In this document: one piece after another, positions 12,701 through 27,292 of the stretch
Position numbering within the stretch: position 1 is the stretch's first letter
Layout of the letters: every line of letters begins with the position of its first letter
From: Triatoma infestans
Lineage: Eukaryota > Arthropoda > Insecta > Hemiptera > Reduviidae
Assembly: GCA_011037195.1 (NCBI GenBank)
Contig: JAAEAF010002782.1
Span: 36,541 to 100,540, forward strand
Reading direction: 5' to 3'
Length of the DNA stretch: 64,000 nucleotides
Translations under genes and position numbers: made by a program
Notes under the pieces: model-generated
The model's database searches: none
The model's input: only the letters and a program-made list of their open reading frames with translations
Told to the model about the DNA's origin: nothing

Positions 12701-15700
12701 TATAAGTATATTTTCAATTGTAGTTTAAACGATTTTGCTTTAAAATTTAGAATTTTAGCACTTAATGTACCCAACCCCAAACCATTTTATGTGGTAGAAC
12801 CATTATTGTATTGATGGGGCACTTTAATGGAAAGCTTAACATTCATTATTGCTACCCCCAGAACTTCATACAAAATGTAAATTTTCCTAACAAATTGTTT
12901 CAGTTGAAAGTGATAAAGTTATTTATGTGTGTCATAGAAAAATAATTAGGCCATTCTTTTTTTTTTTGTTGAGAAAATCGCATAATATGCAAATTGAAAT
13001 AATTATATCTGTTTTCTCTGTAAAATATTTCTCAGCAAAAATATTCAGAATGATTTTTTGATTTACTGGAAATTTTGTATAATTTTTTTTTTTATAATAT
13101 AACAATTGCAATTTTTGAAAGGTAAAGCTTTACTCATGGACTTGAATGAAAAAATGGCTATTACCTTTTCACAAGTGACTAGTTTTTCGTAAAATGGTTT
13201 ATAAGTTTGTTTTTACTTTCTTTTACTCCTAGTAAGAGGAAGTATTGTAATCGTGTCAAATTTTCGATATCGAGTTTTCACCGGAAATATCCGTTTTGAG
13301 GTCCCCTAAGCCCAAAAAAGTGGTTTTTAGCAAATGGTCTGTGTGTATGTATGTATGTGAACAGCATAGCTCAAAAACGAAAAATCTTAGAAAGTTGAAA
13401 CTTGATATTCCGTTTAGCGGTCTACCATGGGATCTGACTGTACGTTATCTGTCGTAATTCCTCAACCGAAAGTACCACTTTACTAGTTGGATTTTTTACT
13501 TTTTTTGCGATTTTCTCAAAAAAGGCTCCGACGATTTTCTTTAAACTTACTATATCAACCACACATACAAAGAGCTACAACTTTTATTTGAAACATTTCT
13601 CCGGGAAAATGCATTTAAGGGCACTTTTTGGGGAGGGGTGGGGTTAGATTTTCATCTAAAATGCTATTTCAGTTTATTAGATAATTCTGTCATCTAAATA
13701 ATGTTGATTAGAATTAAATATGTTGTTGAAATTCCAAGTTTGAAGAAAATTGGATAACCGGAAGTGCGTTTACTTTACCACTTTACTAAATGAGTTTTTC
13801 TCTTTTTCGCAATTTTCTCAAAAATGGCTCCAACGATTTTCTTGAAACTTGGTATATAAACTAAACATACAATGATCTACAACTTTTATTTTAAACATTT
13901 CTCTGGAAAAATTTATTTAAGGCCACTTTTAATGGAAGGGTGAGATTATATTTTTCTCTATAAGTGCTATCACAGTTGATTATACAATTCTATCATCCAA
14001 ACAAAATTAATTAGAAATAAATAGTTGGCCAAAATTCCGAGTTTCAAGAAAATTAGTAAACCGGGAGTGCGCTTTTACTCAACAGTTTTTTTCAATTTTC
14101 GACGAATCTCATTAAATTTGGTGCACAAACTATAAAAGCTGTCAATCATAATTTGAAGAACTGGAGTAAGAGAAAGTTGTGTGAGTGTTTCACACCAGAT
14201 TTTTATTCTTTTAAACAAAGCAGCTATGAAGGAGAGTGTTTTCCTAGAAACAGCCAATAATTTCAATTTTTGAAAAAATATATAATTTTTTTTTAAATAA
14301 ACTGCTGGACAAAATTATTGCATAAAATTTTAAAATGATGTAATTTGAAGTTACAGTCTATTACTGTATTTTTTTTTATATACAATCGTTGTAAATGAAC
14401 TCTGAACCAAAGAGAAATAAGAAACCGAACCATTTGTTTATGTTTTTAAGTGACTAATTCCTTGAACTCTTGAAAATACAATAATAATTCCAGTTCTTTA
14501 CTTGCACTGTTTGTGGTAATTTCTTTCTCCTACACATTTTTGTTAAGTTTTTTTCTTATCAGTTCTTTTTATTCCGCTTTTTCGTTCTTAACATGCCTCT
14601 TCATGGCAGTTATTCGGAAGAAATTGCAATAAGTGTGGTCACATTACATGAGGAATGGCTAAATCAAGCAAAAATTGCTCAGAGTCTAGGAATGAGCCAA
14701 TCCACTGTCTAAAGAATTTTAGCACGCCATAGGGAGACTGGTGCTACTCCCGACGGCAAGTTACGGGCCGCCCTAGAAGTACAACCCATTCAGCTGAATA
14801 TCTTATGGAACAGGTTTGTCACTATCAATCAAGTACGTCACTTGATCGCTGATGTCCGTGATGTCCATATTTCAAGTAGGACAGTCAGAAGAAGGTTAAA
14901 AGAAGCAAAATTGGCTTCCAGGATACCCGCTACTGGCCCTCTTCTCACCAGAGCAGAGAGTAGAGTTGCCAGACTGCAATATTCACGAGAACATGTCAAT
15001 TGGACAACAGACGATTGGAGACGTGTTTTATTCACAGATGAGTCGAGATTTGCCCTACACTCTCCAGATGGAAGGATGAGAGTTTGGAGGCATCAAGGTG
15101 AGAGATATGCAGAGGCTAACATTTCTCCAAGAGTGGCTTTTGGTGGAGGCGGTGTTATGATTTGGGGAGGCATAAGTTTTTTGACGGACGTGCAGACTTA
15201 CATATCGTGGAAAATGGGACGCTAAATGTCCGGAAGTACCTTGAAGAAGTTCTTCAGTGATATGTTGTGCTAATTTCTGAAAGAGTCGGTGATTGATGGT
15301 GAGGACAATGTCAGATTCATACGGCTCCAGTTGTCCTCGAGCACCTGTATGATGTTGGGATTCGACGTTTAGTTGCTCCAACGAGAAGTCCAGACCTAAA
15401 TCCAAATAGAACACCTTTGGGACACAATTGGAAGATGGCTGAGACTTCGCCTGATTGCCCCTATCACTCTCAGGGAGCTACGTACAGCAGTTATTGAAGA
15501 ATGGAATGAGATTTCTCAAGAGGTTATCCAAAATATAATCTCTTCAATACCAGGGAGGCTTGCTGCAGTTATCAGAGCAAGAGGAGGTATCACTAAATAC
15601 TTGTTGTGGTGGTTGGTTCCGCAGAGCTGGAAAGCATCAGAGACATTTTCCGTGGAAGCCTGCTTCACTTTGTGGTCATCGACCGGTTTCGGGCGTTCGC

Positions 15701-18700
15701 CCATCTTCAGGATGCACTTTTCAGACAGTGTGCCAACACAGACTCGTACAGAGACTTAGTTTCACACTCCTGTACGAGTCTGTGTCGGCACACTGTCTGA
15801 AAAGCGCATCCTGAAGATGGGCGAACGCCCGAAACCGGTCGATGACCACAAAATGAAGCAGGCTTCCACGGAAAATGTCTCTGATCACTAAATACTGTGA
15901 AAAAAAAATGAAGAAGTGATAATAAATAAGAACCATTTTAATTTTGAATTTTACAGATTTTTGTTTGAGCTTTATTTTTTATTCTGTGTAATAAATCCGG
16001 GTTTTTTTTTTAATTTTTAGTAGTTGTTCTTATTACTTTCTCTTACTCCTAGTAAGAGGAAGTATTGTAATCGTGCCAAATTTTCGATATCGAGTATTCA
16101 CCGGAAATATCCGTTTTGAGGTCCCCTGAGTCCAAAAAAGTGGTTTTTAGCGAATGGTCTGTGTGTATGTGTGTCTGTGTGTGTGTGTAAGTATGTATGT
16201 ATGTACGTGAACAGCATAGCTCAAAAACGAAAAACTGTAGAAAGTTGAAACTTGATATTCCGTTTAGGTATCACCGTGGTATCTGACACTGCGTTATCTG
16301 TCCAAATTCCTTAACCGGAAGTACCACTTTACTAGTTGAATTTTTTATTTTTTTGCGATTTTCTCATAAATGGCTCCGACGATTTTCTTTAAACATGGTA
16401 TATCAACTACACATACAAAGAGCTACAACTTCTATTTAAAACATTTCTCCGGGAAAATGCATTGAAGGGCACTTTTGGGGGAAAGGTGGGGTTAGGTTTT
16501 CATCTAGTGCTATTTCAGTTTATTAGACAATTCTGTCATTTAAATAATGTTAATTAGAATTAAATATGTTGCTGAAATTCCGAGTTGAAAAAAAAATCGG
16601 ATAACCGGAATTGCGTTTGTTTTAACACTTACAAATGATTTTTTTCACTTTTCGCGATTTTCTCAAAAATGGCTCTGACGATTTTTTTGTAAACTTGTAT
16701 ATACCAACCCTAAACATAAAGATTCTACAACTTTTTTTCTAAAACATTTCTCTGGGAAAATTCTTGTAAAGGGCACTTTTAGGGGAGGGGTGGGGTTAGA
16801 TTTTCATCAAAGTGCTATCCTAGTTGATTATACAATTCTATAATCCAAACATAATTAGTTAGAAATAAATAGATGGCTGAAATTCCGAGTTTCAAGAAAA
16901 TTAGTAAACCGGAAGTGCGCTTTTACTGAACAGTTTTTTCAGACGAATTTCATTAAATTTGTACACAAACTATAAAATTTGTCAATTATCATTTTGAGGA
17001 CTGGAGTAAGAGAAAGTTGTGTGAGTGTTTCACACCAGATTTTTTTTTTTCCTTGGGATTAGAAGAATCCATCAACAACTTTTATAATATTTTGAAATTT
17101 TATGCAATACTTTTGGCCAGCATTTTATAAAAACACCATAAGACTAGAAGGCATGGATGGATGTTTTCCATCCCTCTCTTTTTTCCTTCTTAGATTAAAC
17201 AAAACGAAAAAAAAATTATTTAAATTTGAAATAAGATTTTAATAAATAAAGTTTCTTCATTTATATTAGTAAAAGCGTTTTCTAAAATGCTCATAAGAAT
17301 TATTTAATGGTGAGTATAATTATTATTATAAAATTTATTGCATCATTTGTAACAATAATTACAATTAAATTGCAAATAGTAAATTAACATAAATAACTTG
17401 ACATAGTTACTTTTTTTCTCTCTCTCTCTCTCTCTCTCTTAGCCTCTCTTCTATATACGTGTTAACTAGTAGAAAGTGTTCGTTCTGTATATAAATAATA
17501 ATAATAAAATAAAATATCAACAGATATTAACACAAGTAGTCTGACAAGTGTTGTGCTCTTAAAGGTGGAACCACTAGTGAAAGTCGAATGCAATTTCTTT
17601 AAGATATAGGTACTTTCCCTAGTTGCTTTAGTTGAACTTATTAACTGTATAGAAATATTTGTATTGGAATCACACGGAAAACAAAAATTATAACAAAACT
17701 TTTTATTTACTTTAAAATATAATGATTAATAATAATAAAAGACCTCTAAAAAACAGCTGTTAATAAAATAACCACTAATGAAGGTAATAATGCGTAGGAA
17801 ATAAAAACTGGACTGGGATGCTATCTCTCGGCATATAGAAGAATTACAATAAAATAAACAAAAACATTTTCTTATTTTGATCAATGATTGCAATTAATTA
17901 TTTGAACTATTTGAACAATTACATAAAAAAAAAAAATCTGGTGTGAAACACTCACACAACTTTCTCTTACTCCAGTTCTCCAAATTATAATTGACAGCTT
18001 TTATAGTTTATGTACCAAATTTAATAAGATTCGTCGAAAACTGAAAAAATTGTTCAGTCAAAGCGCACTTCCGGTTTACTAATTTTCTTGAAACTCGGAA
18101 TTTTGGCCATGTATTTATTTCTAATTAATTTTGTTTGGATGATACAATTGTATAATCAACTGTGATAGCACTTTAGAGAAAAATAACCCCACCCCTCCCC
18201 CAGAAGTGCCCTTAAATGAATTTTCCTGGAGAAATGTTTCAAATAAAAGTTGTAGCTCTTTGTATGTGTAGTTGATATAGCAAGTTTAAAGAAAATCTTC
18301 GGAGCCATTTTTGAGAAAATTGCAAAAACGTAAAAAAAACAACTAGTAAAGTGGTACTTCCGGTTGAGGAATATTGACACATAACGCACCGTCAGATCCC
18401 ATGGTGATACCTAAACGTAATATCAAGTTTGAACTTTCTACGATTTTTTCGTTTTTGAGCTATGCTGTTCACATACATACACACACACAGACACACACAC
18501 ACACACACACCACACACACACACACATACAGACATGACACATAAAAACCACGTTTTGGGACCAGGGAAAACGGAATAGCCGGTGAACACTCGATATCAAA
18601 ATTGACACGAAAACAATTCCCGATAGGGAGAGAAAAAGAATAATAAAAAAATGTCTTGAACTTTTTTTTTTTTTTAAAGTTTTTGGGTGGAAAAATATGT

Positions 18701-21700
18701 TTAATTCAAGGGATGACATTTTATAGGATTTCTAGCCATGGCTTCCATGGGTAATTTTCTATACATACCTAATTTAATAATTTTTTTTTTTTTTTTTTAA
18801 ATTTGTTGTCTTTCATCTATCACAATGGTTATTGATTATAAAAAGTTTGTTTTTCTTGATAAAAATTCGTATAATACTTAGCACTGTATGGTTTGCTATA
18901 GAATTTATTCATTTTTTTTTTTTTAACTGAATCAAGAAACTCACTTTAATTTACTTGGTCGCCATTATTCATTGACTGACAATCGTATGTACTTTCCACA
19001 GAATTAGCGTGAAGTATTAAAATTATTACTTGCTGATCAATAAATAAATAAAATTAGGGAAAAATTAGAAACGGCAATTCTGTTTTTTTTTGACTTCAAT
19101 ATTTTACAATTCTGAAGCTTTTTTTTTATCCCTCTATCATCGCAAATACGTAAAAATCACTATATAATAAGGCGATTACAGTTACAAATATCATTGGAAG
19201 GATGCCCACAGTGGCCAACAATCAGATAAACTGCTGCTGATGGATTTTCACACTGCGCTGATGATCAATGAGAGAATCATGAATTCTTTTAAATTTATCA
19301 AACCATCTAAACAAATGCATGTTGCCGCCAGAGTTGGTTGCTACTTTAAAATCGTAGAACACCAAATATCTAAGAGGTTCTTTATTAAGAACCATAGTTT
19401 TTTATTTCACTGGACACTCAGTAATTAAATGAAAACGACTGATGTGGCATGAAACAATTACTAGATAAAAGGTCCACACAAACATAAATAGAATAAAGTT
19501 CACTTTAATGACATGTTTTTTCTTTATATGTACTTTCTGAAATTACCCACGCAACCTACTTCTTAGACTAAAACGCATAATGTTCTAAATACATTTATTG
19601 TGTTGTGAACTCAACTTATGACGATACTTGACATTTTAAAAGCTTTCTTTGCTATCTTTATTAGAGTCAACTAGGTTTCAATGACAATATACAGGGTGTC
19701 CCAAGATATATGGATAACGACTTTTTCTGGGAAACTAAGATAGTTAGAAAAAAAAACAACTAAAAAATACGTGTCCCCATAGTTTTTTGTTAGAAATCCA
19801 AATTTAATTTGCAAATTTGTTTTGGTGCTTCGAGAAGCGACATACAGGCACCAAAATCATTTTTCAAATGGGGAGGTGTGGTTTTTATTTAAGAAATAGA
19901 TTCCTCTTTTTTTTTTGTTAAGAAAAATTTACTTGAACGGTTTTTTTTCTTTGAGCGATATTTTACAATTTATGAATGAAAACATGATTCCTATAAGAAA
20001 TTTCAAAATGATATTATAACAGTTTTTGATTGAATAAGAAGAAAAGTACTATTTTATTATAAATTTTACTCCTCATTAATTACAGATCTTGCTCGAACTG
20101 GCCTCCACCTTTAGAGATGTATTTCATTGGCCGTAAGGTACAATTGGCAGGAAAAAGCATGTGTATATAGGGAAAACAGAACGTGTTATTACATTCCAAC
20201 TTGGGTGCGTCAATAAATTTGGCCATGACCTTTGAGGAAGTACTGAGTGAAATAGTTTTAGGCTAGTTTTACGTAAAATTTTGCCCCCCCCCCCCAATAT
20301 ACGTAAAATATGGTCCGGCAGAAAAAAATCTAATGTTTTTAGAACTCTTTAATCTTTGGTTAGGTTCTTGAAAGCGGAAGAGATTCAACTTGTGTACGCC
20401 ATATTCACTTTGAGGACGATTCAGGCATCCATATCCAGTAAATATTTTGTAAACACCTCAATAGCAGCAGACGTTCCTCAAGGTTCTATTCTGGATCCCA
20501 TCCTATTCATCACCTACATTAATCCTTTTCCCAAATCTCCACAACTTAGCCATATATGCGGATGATGTTGCCTTGTACACCTATCTATATTGATAGGAAG
20601 CTGACTTTTGCCTCACACATAAAGGATAGAGTCAATAGGGGCAAAGTAGCTATCTGTATGTTATTCCCAATGCTCTGTCGGGATTCTAAACTCTCGCCAG
20701 AGTATAAGCTTCTCCTCTACAAGGTGGTAGTAAGTCCTCTGCTACTATATATATATATGCTTGCCCTTCTTAGAGCCTGACCTGTCGATCCAACATCGCT
20801 TCGCTACAAATAATACAAAACAAATCCCTAAGATTGGTGACATCCATCTCCCTCGCTATATCCGTATTACTGATCTCCACCTACACAAGAAAATGGACTA
20901 TATTGAACACCACATTAGATAGGTCGCCTTAAATTCTTTAGCATGTGTGAAGCACAATACCCTGTGCAGACAGATAGGGGACTATGACTTGAGCTGTGAT
21001 TGCAGACATAGGAGGGTTAAACACTCCTTAATTTAAACATTATGTATATAAATGCTAGGTTTTTTTTATTTATATCTTTTCCCTAATTTCAACTAATACA
21101 AACAAATCAATATATTTTACAAATTCTGGCACTCCTATGTAAATATGTGTATTATATTTGTATATAATTTTGAATAAAGTATTATTATTATTATTATACA
21201 TCTATATCTGCAATAGACAAACTGACAATATACTGTACAAAATGTAAAATAAAAAAGAAGAAACAAGACAAAACTAATGCCCTAATATTTACTAAACGTA
21301 GAGCTTCAATCAACAGACAAATTAAACATCAGAGACATTTTCCGTGGTAGCCTGCTTCATTTTGTGGAGTGTGTAAACTGAATTTGCTCTGTGCAAGTCT
21401 GTGTTGTCAACTGTCTGAAAAACGCATCCTGAAGTTGGGCGAACGCCCGAAACCGGTCGATGACCATAAAATGAAGCAGGCTACCATGGAAAATGTCTCT
21501 GATGCTTTCCAGTCTGCGGAACCAACCACCATAACAGACTTAAAGAAATTAAATACAACAATACTTTGATCTCATGGACCAACAATGTCAAATACTTCGG
21601 CATAATTCTGGACAACAAATTTAAACTTCTCAACCCACGTACAGGAAGGACAAAGTGAATTCTGGAAAAAGGACTATAAAAGACTACTTGCTACCCGTTA

Positions 21701-24700
21701 CCCTCATACGACTAAAAAATGATTAAACAAAACATAACTCTTACTTTATAAAGTCATCATCCTCAAGACAGATGTCTACGCTTCCACATCATCTGGAGAC
21801 TGACTAGTAACAGTAACATAAAAAAAAACTCCAGGTGAATCCCAAACAAATTCCTGAGACTTCAGGAAAGTCGTATGATTGTTTCACCCAGTTTTCCTTA
21901 AAAGTTTTGCAAAAATTTCCAAAATTTCAAGAAAAAATTGGAAATGCGATTTTATGGAATAGTTTTAAAATACTAACTACACAACATAAGGAACCATAAA
22001 CCAAATTTATTTAAAACTTTTATTTCGGACAAATTAATTTTTTGCGGGGTTCTGGGAGCGCTGAACGTTAGGCTATTTCTTTAATTGTACACAAAACAGT
22101 AATGTTTTGAGAAAGGAGGTTTTAATAAGACGAGTAGGTTTACAATGAAATGATGTTCAGGTAAGCAACTCTGTTCTAATTGTAGTGGAAGTACGAAATG
22201 AAAAATAATAGTTTTTAAAAATAATTTATCTAATTTTGTTAATATATTAGACTGTGAATTTAACTTCAAAAAGAGTGTATTTTAGTGTCAGGTACTGTAA
22301 ATTGGGATCATACCAAATAGAAAAACAAAGGCACAAAATCCCATTAGGTAGGGTAAATCTTCGTACAAGAAAATTCCCCCGCTAGAGAGAGAGCAATTCC
22401 AAAGAATAGAGAGAGCCATCAGCTTTCAAATAGTTCAGTTCAAAAAAGACAGTCTCACTTCAGCCTTCAAACAGGACACTTCAGGAATCGCTCAGTGCCA
22501 ATGATAGATATTTGCCTTTATTCTAGATAAACGTTATTTTATTAAGATACAGTGTGATATTGTAATATGCTTAAATTTACTAAGAGATAATATAATTGTT
22601 TATAAATCAGTGGTGCTGTTCTTAATTATTCTTATACTTCTATATTTTCCTGAAACATACTTACATGCCTTTATACAAGACCGCTCGTGCAACCAACTAC
22701 ACATCATCACACCAAAACATTACATAATGGACCTGTAAAGTACGGTTGGAAGAGAATTCTTTTTAGGAAGGATGTTTTGGGAAATCCATGGACTTAAGGC
22801 ATCCAGTTCTAATATCTTTGATTTAAAAAAATTAAAAGAATGATACATGTCCCAAGTTTGAAGAAAATTTATCATATTGATTACTTGAGCACTTCATCAG
22901 GAGAAAGTATGTGAAGGTTCACATTATATACATTTTTTTTTTTTTTTTTTAACTCTAATTGCTTGCAATTAAATACAATTTCTCCATATTATGTACTAAA
23001 ATAATAATTATTTTTGTTTTTCATAATTATGTACATATATATGTCTGACGTATTTAATAATTTTGCAGAATTTGTTCATGTGTTAAATAAAATTGAAGTT
23101 ATTTTACGCACTGTTTAACATTTGGGAAAATCCTAAATAATTATAATTCAAATACATACATAAGCAATAAATATATGGATAGGCGCACATATATAAATTT
23201 ATTGTCGGCTTATTACGTGCTTGGTGGACTGTATTTTATTTATTTTAGATTAAAATATTGTATATTATCAGTAAATAGATAAATGATGTAGGCTTTTATT
23301 TAATATGTACATATATTGAAATATTATTTTATTTTGTCTACGTATATATTATATAAATTTATTCATGACTGTTCCAATTAATTGTTTTTATTATACTCGT
23401 ATTTATTAATATTTTAAGTATTTTATTAGTAAACTATTTATAATATTTCTTAAGCGTTTTTTCTAAATTATACTATCCTCAGTAATAGATTTTTAGTAAT
23501 ACATTTTTCTAGTTTTACTATCTTCAGTAATAAATTTTAGTAATTATCAGAAAATTAGATAGATAGAAAGATATAATAAAATGAAATTAAACACTTTAGA
23601 GGAAAACATAAACCCCTTTCCTTCCCGTAGAAAACCCCCCAATTAAATAAATTTTCCCGCAGAAATGTTGTAGTTAAAAGTTGTAACTGTTTATATGTAT
23701 AGTTAATATTTCTAGTTTGGTGCCCGGGGCATAAGGGGATTAAAGGTAACAAAATAGCCGACCAACTTATAATAACCAGTGGAATACTCCCTTCTGTGGG
23801 CCGGAACTTGTTCTGGGAATAGCCAAAAATTATGGCGAGGGCGTCTCTGACAGAATGGACTCGGAGATAGCATAATCGTCACTGGCGGCTAAGTACTGGG
23901 GCAAAACACGGCAAAATGGTCATGCCAGTGTAGAAGAAGAACCAGAGACAACCTGGGTCTAAGCAGGTGTCAGATTTCTTTGATAACGGGCCTGTTTACT
24001 GGGCATGGTAGGTTCAAGAAACATCTGCCCAAGGCGGGATTGGTGGATTTAGAGCCCTTGTGCAAACTGTGTCAGGAGGAAGAGGAGGAGGAGACGGCCT
24101 CTCACCTGCTGTTTGATTGCGTTGCAATCGGCAGATTGTGGTAAGAGATCTTCGGCACGTTGAGCCCGGAGGAAATCGTACTCCAAGAAGGACTGGTGGG
24201 GAAGGTTCTGGACCTCATGAAGAGAGGGGGCTTCCTCTACTAGGTTTCGAGGGGTTGGCACAATAAGCCTCAATGGGAGGCTGTAGTGCCTGCGTTTGAG
24301 TCCCCCCCTGCATGATTGGTTCTAATCTAATCTAATATTTCTAGTTTAAAGAAAATCGAAGGGGACCGACGTTTACGGACAAAAAAAAGAAAAACCTCGA
24401 AAAACCAAGAAGAATTTCACGTGGTAAACTGTTATTACTTCCGGTTGACCGATTTTGTTCAAAATCTTATTGTCAGGTCTCATGCTTAGAGTATTTAAAC
24501 TGTCAAACATTCAACACTTGAATGTTCTACAATTTTCCATTTGTCAGTTATAAAACTTTTCGGCTTCAGATTACCTCAAAAAGTGTATATCCGGTAAAAA
24601 AAATCGATATAGAAATTTTAACAAAATCGCAATACTGCTGCTGTAAGAGATAGTAAAAAAGAAAGAAGATGGAGTAGACTTCTATATACTTCTGAATGGT

Positions 24701-27245
24701 TGCGACGCTTTTCACCAGAGAAGGTTTTTGGAAGCCTTGCATAAATACTAGATTTTGGTGGAATTATTTCCTTCCTTAGAACTTTCCCAGTTTACTTTTT
24801 TTCTTTTTTAAATTTATTTTCTTTTTTTTCTTTCTTAGACGCACTTCAGAGTAAAGGAAGCTGGGGCCGATCAGTAAATGCAGCTAAGCGAGAGCAGAGC
24901 CCTTAAAATACGAATGGTAATGTAGAAACTATCTTCAATTTTATTTTCTTTTTTAAAATTTATTTTGCATTTTTCACTCTCTGGAACGAGAGACTTGCGC
25001 CAATCATTTACTTTCAGAAACCGTGAGAACACATGTTTTCATTTGCGATTCTCACCTCAGGAAAAAAAAACGCAAATGAAATTGAAAACCAAAAATAAAA
25101 TAAAATCTATATATATAAAAATTCAGCATCCGTGTGTTTGTGGCCGCAAAACTCGAAAAGTAGTCGACGGATTGACTTGAAATTTTTACACAACGTTGCA
25201 TTTCTATATAAGAGTGTTTATATATACTTTTTACTCCGAAATTCCCATGGAAACGGAAAATTCCGAGCGTTTCGCGGGGTTGGCAGAAATAGAGAGACGT
25301 AGACGCGTTGCGATGGTGGCCCGCTCTCTGAACCTCTTTCACAACTCCTTATAAGTACCTCTATTCCGAAGTTCCCACAGAAACGGTTCTTCTGGCGTGC
25401 AAAATCATTGTATGGAATGAGTGGCTCACAAGAAGTCATTGGAAGCATTAGACCATCCATTGAAAGACTTGCTCCATTTGGTGGAGCATATTGGTGTTGC
25501 TATCCGGTGACTTCAAGCAAACGCTTTCAGTGATACCTCGCTCAATATCAGCTTGATGAATTGCATGCCTGCTTGAAATATTCAACTCTTTGGAACACAG
25601 TAAAAAAATATCGTTTAACAACGAATATGAGAGTTCAATTTCAAAACGATCGAACTGCTGCCACATTTTCAAGACAATTACTCGAAGTCGGTAACGGTCC
25701 TGCACCTACAAATCCAGCAGCAGGAAAAATCACCTTCCCATCTAATTTCTGCAACATTGTACATTCAAAAGAAGAATTAGTAGACAAGGTATTACAAAGC
25801 ATCGAAACAAATTATCAAATTCATTCATGGTTAAGCGGAAGAGCCATTCTAGCGGCTAAAAATGTCGACTTACTCGATATGAACATCATCATTCTAAACA
25901 GAATCGCAGGTGAAACAGTGGCACCATTGACTCCGTGATGGACCAAAGTGAAGTAGTGAATTTTCCAAAGGAATTTCTTAATTTACTCGATTACCACCAC
26001 TCATTCTAAATTTGAAAATTGGAGTGCCAATTATATTACTCCGAAACATCAATCAGCCATAATTATGCATTGTTACACGATTATTAGTTAAAAAATTAAT
26101 GAATAATCTAATTGAAGCAACAGTTCTCATTGGACCTCATAAACGTGAAGACGTACTACTTCCACGAATCGACAGATATCAAATGACTTCAATTTTCAAG
26201 ACGCCTTGCGTTAGGGTATGACTATTAATAAAGCGCAAGGGCAATGTTTGCAAGTGTGTGGTTTGAATTTAGAAAACGAATGCTTCTCTCATGGGCTTCT
26301 CCCTAATGTCGCATGCTCCACAGTCGGTAAACCATCTGATCTTTATGTTTATGCAGAAAACGGACAAACACAAAAAATGTAGTCCATTCACTAGCTTTAC
26401 AATAAAAAAAAGACTTTCAGTTAAAAACATTTTTTCTTTCTTTCCTTTCAGTTCACAGCAAAACGCAAAGTAGGGTATTAAGCTGAATGATGTGTTTTCT
26501 TGCTGAATCTATGTTAACTATCATACTTCTATTTACTTCCCTAATAATTAAAATCAGACTGAGCCACAGCTAAGCGTGGCCGGGTTTAGCTAGTTTATAA
26601 TATTTCTTAAGCGTTTTTTCTAAATTATAGTATCCTCAGTAATAGATTTTAGTAATACATTTTTCTAGTTACTATCATCAGTAATACATTTTGGTAATTA
26701 TTAGAAAATAGATGATACATAGATACAATAAAATGAAATTAAACACTTTAGTGGAAAACATAAACCCCTTTCCTTCCCGCAGAAAACCACTATTAAATAA
26801 ATTGTCCCGCAGAAATGTTGCAGTTAAAAGTTGTAAATCTGTGTATGTATAGTTAATATTTGTAGTTTAAAGAAAATCGAAGGGGACCGACGTTTTCGGG
26901 GGGGAAAAAAAACTTGAAAAACCAAGAAGAATTTCACTTGGTAAACTATTATTACTTCCGGTTGACTGATTTTGTTCAAAATCTTATTGTCGGGTCCCAT
27001 ACTTAGAGTACCTTAAACTGTCATTCAACACGTGAATGTTCAACAGTTTTCCATTTGTCAGTTATAAAACTTTTCAGATTCAGGTTACCTCCAAAAGTGT
27101 ATATCCGGTAAAAAAAAAATCGATATAGAAATTTTAATAAGATCGCAATACTGCTGTGAGAGGTAGTAAAAAAGAAAGAAGATGGAGTTCACTTCTATAC
27201 ACTCCTGAATGGTTGCGAAGCTATTCTCCAGAGAAGGTTTTAGAA

Positions 27246-27292
<47 letters not shown>

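Larger units (their letters stand above)
14300..17125 (+). mobile_element. Tc1-type DNA transposon with two nested insertions
   Basis: Inverted termini of about 45 bp match at the two ends. The left reads CTGCTGGACAAAATTATTGC; the right, inverted, reads ATGCTGGCCAAAAGTATTGC; both continue ATAAAATTT. A TA sits outside each end. Inside are a dead transposase gene (14593-15586), a PLE-derived palindrome (15602-15883) and a whole Rep-A (16033-17052). Removing both insertions leaves about 1.5 kb, a normal Tc1 length. Confidence 0.85.

Noticed and set aside
15606..15936. Open frames in the PLE family 1 arms (also 8060-8263 and 31006-31260) sharing [10 protein letters not shown] and [15 protein letters not shown]
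   Set aside because: They read the arm antisense through the ribozyme-like motif. The similarity is explained by the DNA repeat; the inverted partner arm gives the same peptide.
19692..19720. CAGGGTGTCCCAAG as a transposon end
   Set aside because: No matching inverted terminus or coding remnant was found within a plausible distance.
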